DNA of 64,000 bases, from assembly GCF_963676685.1 (NCBI RefSeq), contig NC_092350.1:67830502-67894501 (forward strand). The letters run 5' to 3'. The stretch is from Mytilus edulis. Taxonomy: Eukaryota > Mollusca > Bivalvia > Mytilida > Mytilidae. The notes beneath the pieces were generated by a model. That model did not search any database. It had not been told where the DNA came from and saw nothing but the letters and a program-made list of their open reading frames with translations. Made by a program: the position numbers and the translations under genes. This document shows positions 1 through 11,500 of this stretch, piece by piece; within the stretch, counting starts at the first letter, position 1, and every line of letters starts with the position of its first letter.

Positions 1-484
1 CCATAGCCAAAATCAAAGTATATACAATAAAGAACTACTGTGCAAAGTTTCATGCTTTCCTCATCAAGTGAGCAATTCTGCTCTATTTCTGCACCAATCG
101 GCCGGACTAATAGTAGTTACTCTTTTATAGATACAACATATACATTTACATACATCATTTGTACATGTACATGGTCTTTATATATTTTGCAATGAATATC
201 ATTAAACAAATTTCTTTTCGAATTAATATACAAACTATTCTAAAAAGAAATCTATATTTTTATATAGCCTAATAAACAATGTTTTGCCACTAGTCCTCTT
301 TTCTATAATATTTTGTCAACTTTCTTTGAATTGATAAAATTTGACCACATCGTACTGTTTACGTCAGAAAACAATGCATTTATCGCGAATTAACGATCAT
401 CACATTGAAGAACATCTATGTTTTTACGATAAAGGAAACCATGTTCAAAGAATAAAATTGATGACATTTAATGTCTTAGATATT

Positions 485-2191
485 CTATATTACTTTGTAA
501 ACTGCAGCATGCTGGTTGCTTTCATTGCATATTAACAATTCTCTCCTTTCTCTATTGAAATGTATAGCTTTAGGTTTAACTAGATTGTCTCCTTTTCTAA
601 ATAAGACAGTGCTATCGTTTCCGTCGCATGTTATAAGTATAACATTGCTAGATTTGCTACATGATACAAACACGTCAAGGTTGCTAGCTACAGCTAAGCC
701 ACAAGGTTCAACGATAGATTTATCTTGATAGACCCACATTTCCTGACCTGCTAAATCCAGACAGTGAATAATGTTCTTTTTTCTGTTAGTATAGTATATC
801 CTGTCTTTAAAGACGACAAGTTTCCGACCGTTTTCAGTATCTATCGGCAATGTTTTTAAGGCTAAGCCTGATGTATCGAGGACGACTATTCCAACCCTTT
901 CAACCATCACATACAATTTATAATCCCAGTAAGATATTCCAAAACACCCTAATGTTACGAAAAATAACTTGGCAAATTGTTTAGTTGGAATCTCCTGTTC
1001 GACCACACCGGTACTAAGCTTTATTATATCCAGTGTGTAAGTTCCAGAACCTCCATATGTTATAGCAATATGATCGGGATCTATCATTGTTAAATCATAA
1101 GGATATCCACGAACTTGAATGTATTTGTAATTTTTACCACATTCATAAGGTATCAATACTATGTTTTTATCCCAATGATCAGCAATAAGCATATTTCCGT
1201 TTTGTAACATGATACAACCGGTCACGGTCATCTTAAAGTTAGCTTTTTCTAATCTAAACTTGTGTTTCAATTGGAATTCCTGTACGACATTTACTAGTGG
1301 TAGAGAGATTTGGGTTTGGGCTTGATTTAATTTGGGTTCCTCAAATTGCAAATTGGCACTGTCTTCTTGAATTGATATGCTTCCAAGCTGACGAACATTG
1401 TTTAAAAATGACGAAATTTTATCATCTAGTGCAAGGTCTATTTCATATGATTTTCCAACATCACATATGGTTTTTATGGTCTTAATCTCTTTTTCAACCA
1501 CATTACCAATATCACGCGTTCCTAGAAATATTTGTTCATCTGATGCAATTTTCTTCAGGTTTTCGACTTCCTTCTTTAACTTTTCTAACTTATCGTCTGC
1601 TAAGATTAGTTGCTTTATTGTCTCTTCGTATGCAGTTTTACAACATTCAGATTTTGTTGAAAAGTCTTTTGTCAATTTCTGCTCTATGTCATCTAAACGT
1701 TTATTCAGTTTTTCACGCACTTCCTTAATGCATTTCTTAATATTTTCCTCTTGTTTATCGAATGCTTCAGCAAATGCCTTAATACCTTTGATATTTTGTT
1801 TACTATTATGTAGCGCTCCATTTATCGTATCTTCTAAGTCTGTAAGAGCAGAAGACTCTTTTATATTTACAACAGCTTCGGTTAGTGGAATGACTTGAGA
1901 ACAGGATTTATGTTGATCGATGCAGACGATACATATAGCGTTGTCGTGTGTAGGACAGTACAAATCGTAACTTTTTCCATGTTGCTCGCATACTTGGCTT
2001 ACCAACACATCCTTTATTTCTTGATAATCATCAATGGAAATAATTTTGTGGGTTCTGGTATTTTTGGTAGACCTATGAATTTTTTCGCAGTCCTCGCACA
2101 GTCAGACTTCTTCACAATTTGTACACCACTGTCTTGCATCTTTGATGGTATCCGCATAATGACATATACCACAAAAAATCGTGGAACTCAT
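485..2191 (-). pseudogene. TRIM-like B-box / coiled-coil / beta-propeller gene with an in-frame stop
   Basis: Single-exon minus-strand frame of 568 codons before the stop. The ATG at 2191 lies 10 bases inside an exon that follows a good acceptor (TGTCTACAG, ending at 2202), suggesting a 5'UTR intron. The first 60 codons form a B-box-1-like zinc module (C..C, WCTNC, LCEDC, HRSTK). Codon 30 (2104-2102) is TGA, after CTNCEEV and before LCEDC. Reading resumes in frame to TAG at 485. It contains a second B-box (CEQHGKSYDLYC, then IVCIDQH), about 150 residues of Lys/Glu-rich coiled coil, and about 270 residues of repeated strands typical of an NHL-type propeller. No RING is seen. Proteins of this architecture are numerous in bivalves and are thought to act in ubiquitin or innate-immune signalling. 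Without the upstream ATG there is no Met before the propeller, so the TGA is decisive: pseudogene, null allele or sequence error. Confidence 0.75.
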
Positions 2192-2229
2192 GTTGCAGTT
2201 TCTGTAGACAAAAAGTATACATGTTAGGT

Positions 2230-3619
2230 CATATTGGAAAAAAAATACATTAAAGTTGACACCTGTCGTATTTGACAAAATAAGACAATGAAAATAAACA
2301 CTTTTAATTTATTGCGATCGAAGTTTTATCTTATCACATGTATCAGGAGCGTTCAAAAACTAAATGTGAAAACCACAAACATATATAAAACTGAAATGTG
2401 AAAAGCTATCTGATCTAACGACATTACATGTCTCTTAAACAGCATAGTTAAAACTCCTGTAATTCAATTTCACCTAAAGAAGTTTTATAATTATCTTATT
2501 TATAACGTCTGAACCGATGTACTAGACCCAACAGGTTAATTGATAGAGTAAAGTATATAATGTGGACAATCACAAACACGTAATGTTTACCAATGAAAAC
2601 ATTAACCGTAAATTGAAACAATGAAATAAAACCAACCAACCCAGGCCCCCGTATCTCGATTGTAATACAAATTAAATGTTGACTAAGTATTCGGTACAAT
2701 GGTCAACTATTCATATAGATAATTTAACCACACAAATATGACTCTTCGCATATAATTTATTTATTACAGCAGATTATACATTGATGTAATCAATGTAATG
2801 TAATCATGCAAATTTATTCTATTCGTTTAAAAATAATAACCTGAAAGTGTTGATATTGCCTAGGTTGAACGGAATGTTGGTTGTCTTTAAGATTGCTCCT
2901 GCATTAGAAAAATGCATACTAAATAAAAAAAAAAAAGAGACTGATGAGCCTGTTCCCTCAAGATATTTTTTAAGGATCCTAGTTCTAGGTCGATGCCACA
3001 GCTTAAGAGTCGATACGTCTGTTTTAACATGACAAATGTTGATGCTATCATTCAGACAATTACACATTGCTGGGATTTCTAAAAAACCAAGGACTTCCTA
3101 AACGTTTTCAGCATACTGTATTTGATTTGTTAGTTTTAAACCCCTTTCAGCTTTGAATATGATTTAACCTTTGCATGCTTTGATTATTTTGATTGCAGTG
3201 CTACTTGAGAAACTTATTAGACAAACGCGCAAGTTCCATACCAGGAAAGTCGCCTCCCAAAACATCAAAATATAAAACGCGCAATTGTCATATGACACAT
3301 AGTCAACACATGTTCATTTACGCATTCCTGTACTCAATGTAAAAGCTATAATGAATTGAGTCAAGCTAATGTTAACGGCAACTTTTTTCCATTTGAAATA
3401 TTTTGTGTATGCATGTGTCATTCATGTTCTTCATAACCTTTTGGCTAATATGGCCGTATTTACACCACAAATTTTACTTTGAGTACAGACAAACCTGCGC
3501 ACCATGAAGGGTTTTAAGGCCTGGCAGGAACAAGACAATTAAATTGTAAATGAATTTTATGTTTCAGAAAATTATAAATTTTTCTAGATTTTCCTTTTCC
3601 TTTTTTTTCATTCCTGCAG
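2230..3619. other. Intergenic stretch, no gene seen
   Basis: Separates the minus-strand TRIM-like gene from the plus-strand five-exon gene. I see no convincing exon. The first exon or exons of the plus-strand gene should lie here. One candidate, at 3411, begins with a hydrophobic run (MHVSFMFFITFWLIW), but its donor gives the wrong phase for exon 3620-3682, so I did not join it. At 2340-2400 there is a weak copy of the repeat described at 4543. Confidence 0.5.
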
Positions 3620-4608
3620 AATGTGTCAACAGAAACTGGATTCAGAAAGGGGTTTGGGAAGTTCCCCTTATATATTAAATGTGTGAGTAGTATTGATTTA
3701 AATGAACAATAAATATATGGACACTAGACACCTGTAAACATTAGTCGATTAAACTGTAAAATTAAAATGAAACTCATGTTTTTGTGTTTTTTGCTATCTT
3801 CTGCAGAGTGGACGAAAACTCACTTCAAAATCTATGTAAGATTTTAATTTTCTAAAACATAAACCACATAACATATAATTTTAATATATCGAGGTCTGCA
3901 TGCCTCAAAACTTTCATAGATGCATCATTTTGTATGTAGTCATAGTAGATTTTGTGGTGTAAACACAGCGATCTCTATCCATGTGTTATGATGAACCTTA
4001 ATTATGTCATATACAATATTCTACTTTAAGGGGTTACACCTTCTTCTATCTATACTACGATAAAAAATAATAAATACAAACTTACCAGGTGTGACAAAAA
4101 GCTGTTTACAGAAAATGAGACAAAATTCAGTAAATATGCCTATCAAATAACTAAACCCGATGCACTGTCAATCTACCTGAAGTTTAACTTTACACCTGTT
4201 TACAATCAAAAGGCTCTCAATACGACGAAGATATATGTAGGTATTTCATTATGTGTATCTGTTATAGGATCATGTATACACATATGTGTGCTTACCTGTA
4301 CTTTGTAATGATTGAACTTAAAATTACAAAATAGAAATAATCAGGTTAAATACAAAAATATGACACCACTTTTGTTGTTTACCTTCTATCTTTTTATAGA
4401 TATGTATTTATAATCATTATAATTAAAGCGATATTTCAGATGCATACAAATTTGGACTTTTAAACGATGATTGGCATGATGAAGGTATAATATATAACTG
4501 TCAAATAAATAAATAAAAAAAAAACCACGTTAATAATTTCATGCGTCCGAAACTCTTCTTGATATACTTTCTTCAGGATCGCTCAAAACTAAATATTTGA
4601 AAGCCTAA
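3620..4608 (+). CDS. Five-exon gene of unknown function (5' end missing)
   Basis: Not recognised as any family. Exons are 3620-3682, 3807-3835, 4089-4240, 4440-4484 and 4577-4608 (stop TAA 4606-4608). Each is bounded by AG..GT, and the phases agree throughout: 0/0, 0/2, 2/1, 1/1, 1/stop. The four introns are short (92 to 253 bp). The joined frame stays open for about 106 codons. Segments include GFRKGFGKFPLYIKC, CDKKLFTENETKFSKYAYQ, FNFTPVYNQKALNTT and AYKFGLLNDDWHDEG, ending SLKTKYLKA. Strand-like alternation, N-glycosylation sequons (NET, NFT, NTT) and few Cys fit a secreted beta-rich domain, but that is inference. The 5' start was not found; it should lie between 2230 and 3620. The last exon lies in a dispersed repeat. 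Confidence rests on the phase agreement and open frame, not on homology. Confidence 0.55.
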
Positions 4609-4640
4609 AATGTATAAGGACCGAAACAGTTGAAGAGCCG
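4543..4640 (+). repeat. Dispersed repeat carrying the terminal exon of the five-exon gene
   Basis: About 100 bp, from GCGTCCGAAACTCTT through GCTCAAAAC, ATTTGAAAGC and GAAACAGTTGAAGA. It aligns by eye with 35226-35320 in the same order and orientation, and more weakly with 2330-2400. The acceptor and the stop codon of the gene above both lie inside it. Confidence 0.5.
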
Positions 4641-5390
4641 TCAAAATGATCTGATGATTGATTAACCGCAATGGTACAATTAACATCAGTAGAGTCGAGA
4701 ATCCCAAGAAGTGGCATTGTTTGTATGTTTATTTAAAAAAATCAATTATATTGCATCTTTTCACAATCAATAACATGATAAAAAGAAACGTAAAATTTGA
4801 ATAAACGTTGTATCGTTTTATCACGTACCAATATTTAAATGATCTTAAGTGTGTTTTAGTGTAAAACGGATGCTAAAATGTTTGTATATGTAGTTAATTG
4901 CAAAAAGCCTAAATGTTCTATTCGATTTGAATTTTTTGTTGAAGCAATTCAGTTGATTTATTACTCATAAAAAAGAATATAGAGAATTAACTTTATCACC
5001 ATAGTCCGTGCTGATTATGTTTTTTTTTTTATCAAATAAACTTATTACTAAACCAGTGTCATGGATAATTTTTTTTTATACAGCAATATATATCCTGTGT
5101 TATTGTTTTCCTGTCTTGTGAAATTCACAATTATCATTCAACCATGAAAATATGTAACCAAGCAACCAATAGATTAATAACAGATCTGAATATAAAAAAA
5201 AAAAACCAATAAAAAACGTTATTCTTTTGAATCGCTACATTTGACAATAGTATCAACGGATGCTTAACAGAGTGATATTCAACAAGTCAGACCAAGTTCC
5301 AAATGTATCGATAACAAAAAAAAGTCAGTCCTGTATCTGCTACTTGCTAATACAAGATTGAACACATTTACGAAAATACACGAACAATCA

Positions 5391-5573
5391 TAAAATTGAG
5401 AATGGAAATGGGGAATGTGTCAAAGAGACAACAACCCGACCATAGAGAAGACAACAGCAGAAAGTCACCAACAGGTCTTCAATGCAGCGAGAAATTCCCG
5501 CAAACGGAGACGTCCTTCAGCTGGCCCCTAAACAAATATATATACTAGTTCAGTGATAATGAAAGCCATATAC
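5391..5573 (-). mobile_element. 3' tail of Penelope-like retroelement (family A, short copy)
   Basis: Minus-strand 3' tail ending CTCAATTTTAT at 5391. It matches the tails at 14076 and 28487 by eye: the GGGGCCAGCTGAAGGACG, TTGAAGACC, GGTCGGGTTGTTG and CCATT.CTCAATTTTAT blocks are in the same order. Only the last ~180 bp remain, as expected for a 5'-truncated retrocopy. Confidence 0.6.
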
Positions 5574-5721
5574 ATGTATCTGGAAGTATGTTAATACTAT
5601 TTCAAATTATAATGTTTCGCTAATATAACTGGTTATACAGATGCATCTGACATTATAGAACTTAATTTTAATTTGCAAAGTTTTCGAATTCAATACATTC
5701 ATCAGTAATCACTATGGTATA

Positions 5722-5921
5722 CTGTAAACCAACTTATTTTCGCGGATACTTTATTTCGCGTTTTACCCATTCTAAGTTACTTCGCGGCTATTTAATTTCG
5801 CGATTTTCTTATTTACTTGGCGAAATTTAATAAGATATGATCGAGTTTTACATTTTCGCGTTATTTTCTATTCGCGAAAGTAGCGAAAATAAATTATTCA
5901 AGAAAATAAGTTGGTTAACAG
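5722..5921. mobile_element. 200-bp MITE, TA target duplication
   Basis: Terminal inverted repeats CTGTAAACCAACTTATTTTC (left) and the inverse of GAAAATAAGTTGGTTAACAG (right), one base different near the tip. TA lies on both sides (5720-5721, 5922-5923). The interior is full of TTTTCGCG/CGCGAAAA words in both directions. The TA duplication and size fit a Tc1/mariner-type non-autonomous element. Confidence 0.8.
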
Positions 5922-7465
5922 TACTCGGAATCAACATGGACAGTTTGCTGATATATACCGGAAAAAAATGTATCGCATTAATGTAAATATCCTTTGCATG
6001 TATCCCCTTTTTATCATTTAAATGATGCAGACATTTCAATTAGTATGTATATATTTTATGACATTCTTATTTTTATGTCATATTACTGTATTGAATATTG
6101 ATCACATTAGATATTCTATAACCTACATTTCTTTATAATAAAATTTCCATTAGACTCGCAAATGAGCCGTAGATACTGCTCATGTGGTATTTTTGAAATT
6201 ATTATAGTGCAAATACTCCCCAGGCACTTTTACAGCATAAACTATTCATTGAATATGTTAATGTAATGACTTATGGCCTGTAACAGAAACTGAATTAACC
6301 TTCGCCATACCAAGAACCATATCAGTCGGTGTGTTGTAACACTTCAATGTTCTTTTTCTTTATAAGTAGATAGTTAATGGATGTTTTATGGGCAGCATTT
6401 GATATAAAAGTAATTGTCTGTCAATCTTAAGTCAGTGTTATATAGAACTTGACATACAGGACAAAGCTGTATATATATATTGATATACCTGTGTCCATAC
6501 TAATCAAACCATACACTTACGTTTGTTTTATTGAACAATAAAAAATAAAAAAAGTTTAGGAAATATCTAAATTAGAGAAGATGTGTTCTTATTTATTTAG
6601 AATATAATGACATAGATTTAGGGCGAGCAAATCATTATTCAATTTTTATTCAAACTAGACTCCATTATTTATATTTCTGGTTTTGCCTTTATAAGTACGA
6701 TAGGCTTTACGGGTAAATTGATATATAAGAAATATTTGATGAGTCGCGAAATTAGACAGTTCAGTTATCTCTTTTTTAATCTAATTTAACGAGAGTTCTC
6801 GGGAGTCAGGTGGTCTAAGAAGTAATCTTAATTGACTAGCATCGTCAGTTTTCCTATATAATGGCTGGTGGTTTTCTCAGGACTCACCGACTTCGCTTTT
6901 TAATTTTGGCATGTCTATGATATGAGACAAGTGATGATCACAGTTGTATCTATAATTATATTCTTTAATATGTATGAGATAGTATATTATACATATTAGT
7001 TGGTAAAACATGTTAATGTTACATAATTTCCATTTAACTTATTTTTAATAACAAAAGACACGATGGATGATTCATTCTTTGACGCTTTTTTGCACTCAAA
7101 AATCTTTGGAAAAGTTCGTCATTTTACTGGAAAACAAGCTGCAAGTATATGAAGCGTGACAAAGTAATGAAAAACATTTTGATTTCGACATAAGAATATT
7201 GAACCCAGTTTCTCTTACATTAGTTAAGTTATTACGAATTCTTGAAATCGAGGATAGATTGAAGCTGAGATCTACGTGAAATTTTGAGTTCACAATACCG
7301 TTCCCTACAACTCTTTGTTATTTTTATACTTTTTCTGTTGTTGCGTCAAATGTCTTCAAACAACCCAAATGCTTAGTTGTAGTCTTAATCTAAGCCTTCA
7401 TTCCTTTGCTTCTAACTTACCAAAGTAAAAAAAAAGTATCTTTAATAAGTTTGTTTTCTTCTTTG

Positions 7466-7785
7466 TAAATAAACTCATCATAGATACCAGAACGCGTTTC
7501 GTCTACAAAAGACCCATCAGTGACGCTCGAATCCATAAAAAGTTAAAAAGGCTAAATGAAGTACGAAGTTGAAGAGCATTGAGGACCAAAATTCCTAAAA
7601 GATTTGCCAAATACAGCTAAGGTAATCTATGCCTGAGGTAGAAAAGCCTTAGTATTTCAAAAAATTCAAAATTTGTAAACAGTTAATTTATAAATATAAC
7701 AATATCAATGATAATTCATGTCAGCACAAACAACTACTGGGCTTGTGATACCCTCGGGGAAATAAATCTATACCCTAAGACATTC
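7466..7785 (-). mobile_element. Retrozyme copy a (hammerhead-bearing non-autonomous retroelement)
   Basis: Read on the minus strand: CCGAGGGTATCAC, GACATGAATTATCATTGAT, AACTGTTTACAAA, TACTAAGGCTTTTCTACC, TCAATGCTCTTCAACTTCG, then the hammerhead region and ATGATGAGTTTATTTAC. The same blocks recur in order in copies b to f. Mussel retrozymes with type I hammerheads are known; the assignment here is by motif. Confidence 0.75.
7483..7526 (-). ncRNA. Hammerhead ribozyme relic, retrozyme copy a
   Basis: Core CTGATGG (A9 changed to G), stem II GTC/GAC with loop TTTTGTA, then GAA and an altered stem III ACGCGTT, then C. Probably inactive because A9 is lost. Confidence 0.7.
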
Positions 7786-8581
7786 AGAACAATTCAGAAT
7801 TCACCAAAATAAAAATTAAAAATAAAATCGTAAACTGTTTATTGAACGAGTTATATTAAACAATTAAAATCACAGACAAACAACTTAAATAAAGACACAT
7901 CATATCCTTTAAGGTTGTACTTTGTAAATACAGTTGTTTCTCAAACCACGCCTCTTTTGGAGAGATCTTGAATATTCATAGAAAATTGATTTTGTTTACA
8001 TACTGGTTCCCAGTTATACTCTTTGTGTTCCATCTCACAGAGACAGTACTTGGGAATGTTACCAGTAAATAAACATGTTTCCAGGCTTCAGGATGTTATC
8101 AACTTTGACCAAAAACAATTATCTTCAGGTGAACACTAAGAGTGTTTGTATATTTTATTTACATAAATCCCAAAGTGCCGTTGCTAAGGAAAAATGTCAT
8201 CATCGACCTAACTTATACTCACTAGAAATATAGAAATATCGTAACACATCGAAATATATGCCAATCAAATGCACGCATAATTGCTCATAAACATCACACT
8301 CCGTTCAGAGTATGACGACATATACATCTTCATGACGAACATGAATAACATGTGACAACAATATAAGAATATCTTTTAGTTATGACAAAGACTTCGTGTG
8401 TTTTGTTTGGGTAAAAAAGACGAATACATTTTATACAAATACAATGTCTGTTTATATCCTAGGTCATTCAAATAAAAAGGCATCAACTGTCCTAAACATT
8501 CCTTTTGTATTTTAAATTCACATGATTTATGATGCTTAGAATAAAAACGTAATGCTTCTGTCTTTGGCAGTGACATACATG

Positions 8582-11500
8582 CTAACTACAGAAGAAACAT
8601 CCAACACATGCCTTTTTTCCAGCGTAACTTTCTGTGTAGTATTTCCATCCGGCTTCAGCAGGTTTTGAATCATCTACTGTGAAAGTACTTTAATTCGTGG
8701 GTATCAATTTTCGTGGTTTGAGCAATATTTACACGTTCGTGGGTTTTTAAATTCGTGGATTTTACTTCAAAAAAAAATATGAAAAATTAGATCCTTTAGA
8801 AACGAACTTTACAAATAGTCTTGATTGAAGGAAATTGCAAAGTAAACATTGACCCCATGTCAATCGTAGTGATAACACTAATTAACCCATGATAAAGTGA
8901 TCAACAAATTTAAGACCATCAACGGTGCTAATTAGGTCATAAACATGTCACCTAAAGAAAACAGTAACATAAACAAATGCTATTAACGTATGTTGAATTG
9001 ATCAAAATCAAGCCCAGCATGAATTTATTATTTCCCATTTGTACGAGAACTATGAGGATATAAAATGAACACTTTAACATACTAGCAAATCAATACCGGA
9101 AATCTGACTTTCATCGATCAAAAATATTTTTAATGAGAATTAAAAGAACAAAAGGTGTACAGTTTATGTTATTAAAGATTAAATGGGTATAATCCTGCAT
9201 GCGGTTGTAGTTCTGTGACTGCTATTAAAGTATTCTTAGATTTGGCGTTATTCAAATATATTCTCTATAGATCATATCAGTAGTCAAACCTACCGATGGG
9301 GATCTTTCCATGTTGATTTGGACAATGGTTGTTTTATTTCGTTGGACACTTAAATTCGTGGATAAAGTCATCCACGAAAACCACGAAAATTGGTACCCCA
9401 CGAATAAAAGTACTTTCACAGTATTAGAGGGTACGCCCCAAAGGACAACAGCTCACATCTGTTAATTTAGCAAACAGAAAGTAAGAGATATTTAGCAATT
9501 TTAATACTGTACAGTTTCATTGAAAGTTATAGTTAATGGAAATCGATTTTTTTCCCCATTTAAACATGGATTAGGCTTTTATGTCAGAAACAGTTGCCGC
9601 CAACGCAGAAGACTTTTTTCGAATGTGTTAATACCCAAGTACACAGATGTCAAACATTGAGTGTATTGAATTTGAGGAACATGTGCCAAATCTTCAATTA
9701 GTGTTAACGTTGCGCCCAAACCAATGAAAGGGAAATTGATACATTTGGTAGTATAAGCGTAATTATTTGGACATTGATATAACAAAATATGAGTGCCCAA
9801 GGAAATTGAACGACTGAGTGTTATAAATACGATTTTTGCGGCAACATGTATAAGATGTTACTGGCAAAAGTAATATAAGCATGATACTGCACGACCCAAT
9901 TGAGCATTGTGTTTTTACATGAGTCTCAAAATATCCGGATTTAAAGCTTATAAAATATCTTTCGGACGTCAATAAATCATTTCAACATAAATGACAAAGG
10001 ATACAACAGACTTAAAACGAAATTTAGCTAAATCCATGCTTATGAAAGCAGCCAAGTTGTACATGATGGTTATAATATTTACAAACGTTAACGTCATCGA
10101 AAAATAACAAATGTTTCAAGTCGTTGTTTGGTGATCTTTGGTTCCATTTGTACATTTGTTTTTCAATGTAACATATAATGGTTGTTATAAACGGATTTGA
10201 AATGCATTTTAAACATGAATTATATGCTACGTTTTTGCGTAGTATATGATAACGTAAATGTAAATATGAAAATGTTCTAGAATGTCTGTCTTTTTTTGTA
10301 TTTATATTGATATCTTATTGACGTTAAAACTTTAAACCTTAGGACGATAGCATTCGTAAACAAATTATCTTTAAAACTTGTAAATGATAAGCAAATACAT
10401 TACCTTTGATCCTGGCTGTGGTATTTAAAAACTGCACATGCGTTTAGTTGCGAACACATCGCAGCACAAAGTAACGCCTTTGAGTATAAACTACCCAGAC
10501 TTAAAAGCACAACTCTTGTATCCGGATCTTGACAACTGATAAAATACCCAATGGAGTTTTCTGGAACTTAAATTTTAATAAGCTTTTATTCAAACAAGCA
10601 TGAACAAATTCGACTTCATGATTACTCTGAATTGTATAGTTCATCTGTATCAATATAACAGTTTGAAGTAAAGAAGTTAAAAGCAGATTCAGTTCGTGCT
10701 ATACTGTTAATATTACTGGTTTTAAATGCAGTTACCATGTATTTTCCTAAACTTGTTTACCGTATTTGTTCTACTTCTGATTGTGAGATTTTAATTTAGT
10801 ATGTATTCAAGTAGCAATCAAGGTATGTAAAGCAAAGGATAATTACACTTTTGACGTAGCCAATATTTGAGTGCATGCGATTACCAAAGTTTTTGATTGT
10901 TTACAATATTTACCTGCTTTTCTTTTTACTCGGTTAATTAGATGTGAACATTGGTTGAAAACAATGCCATCATTCATTTTCATTTTACTCAAAATTTCAA
11001 CTCAAAACGTTTGGCCCACACCAAACATATTTTAATTAAGAAATGACTGTAATATTTTTTCTGTCTATGAAGAAATAAAATAAAAAAATTGGTGCACACT
11101 GAATAACGCGCGTAGTGGGTTATTTAACAGTATGCACCACATTTTTTATGTTATTTCGAGTGTATAACCTTAGCAGTGTATAACCTTAGGAGTGTCGAAG
11201 TGGTAGACAAAAAAACGATAGCAAAGACCATATAAAAAAATCAAAATTGGTGCAATTTGTCAAATAAATTTTAAGATGAGGCTTTGTCAATAATGGTCCT
11301 TTTGACCTATTTGTAAATCATATTTAACCGTTTAAAGTGTTTTTCTTTTACTTATACTTATGTGATACTTTTCCTTGTCTTTTATGTTATTTTGTTATTT
11401 GACATACGTTTCTGATAATTATTTGATGGGTATTACGGTGTACTACCAGATAGCGGGTTATTTAAACGGGTGTAAAATTTCCGGATTTTCATTGGATAAG

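Noticed and set aside
1895-2227. Plus-strand 110-codon frame opposite the B-box
   Set aside because: Shadow of the minus-strand zinc module, whose Cys/His pattern is clear.
3398-3460. Hydrophobic MHVSFMFFITFW segment as signal peptide of the five-exon gene
   Set aside because: Its possible donor is phase 2 while the next exon needs phase 0; joining it leads to a stop in the third exon.
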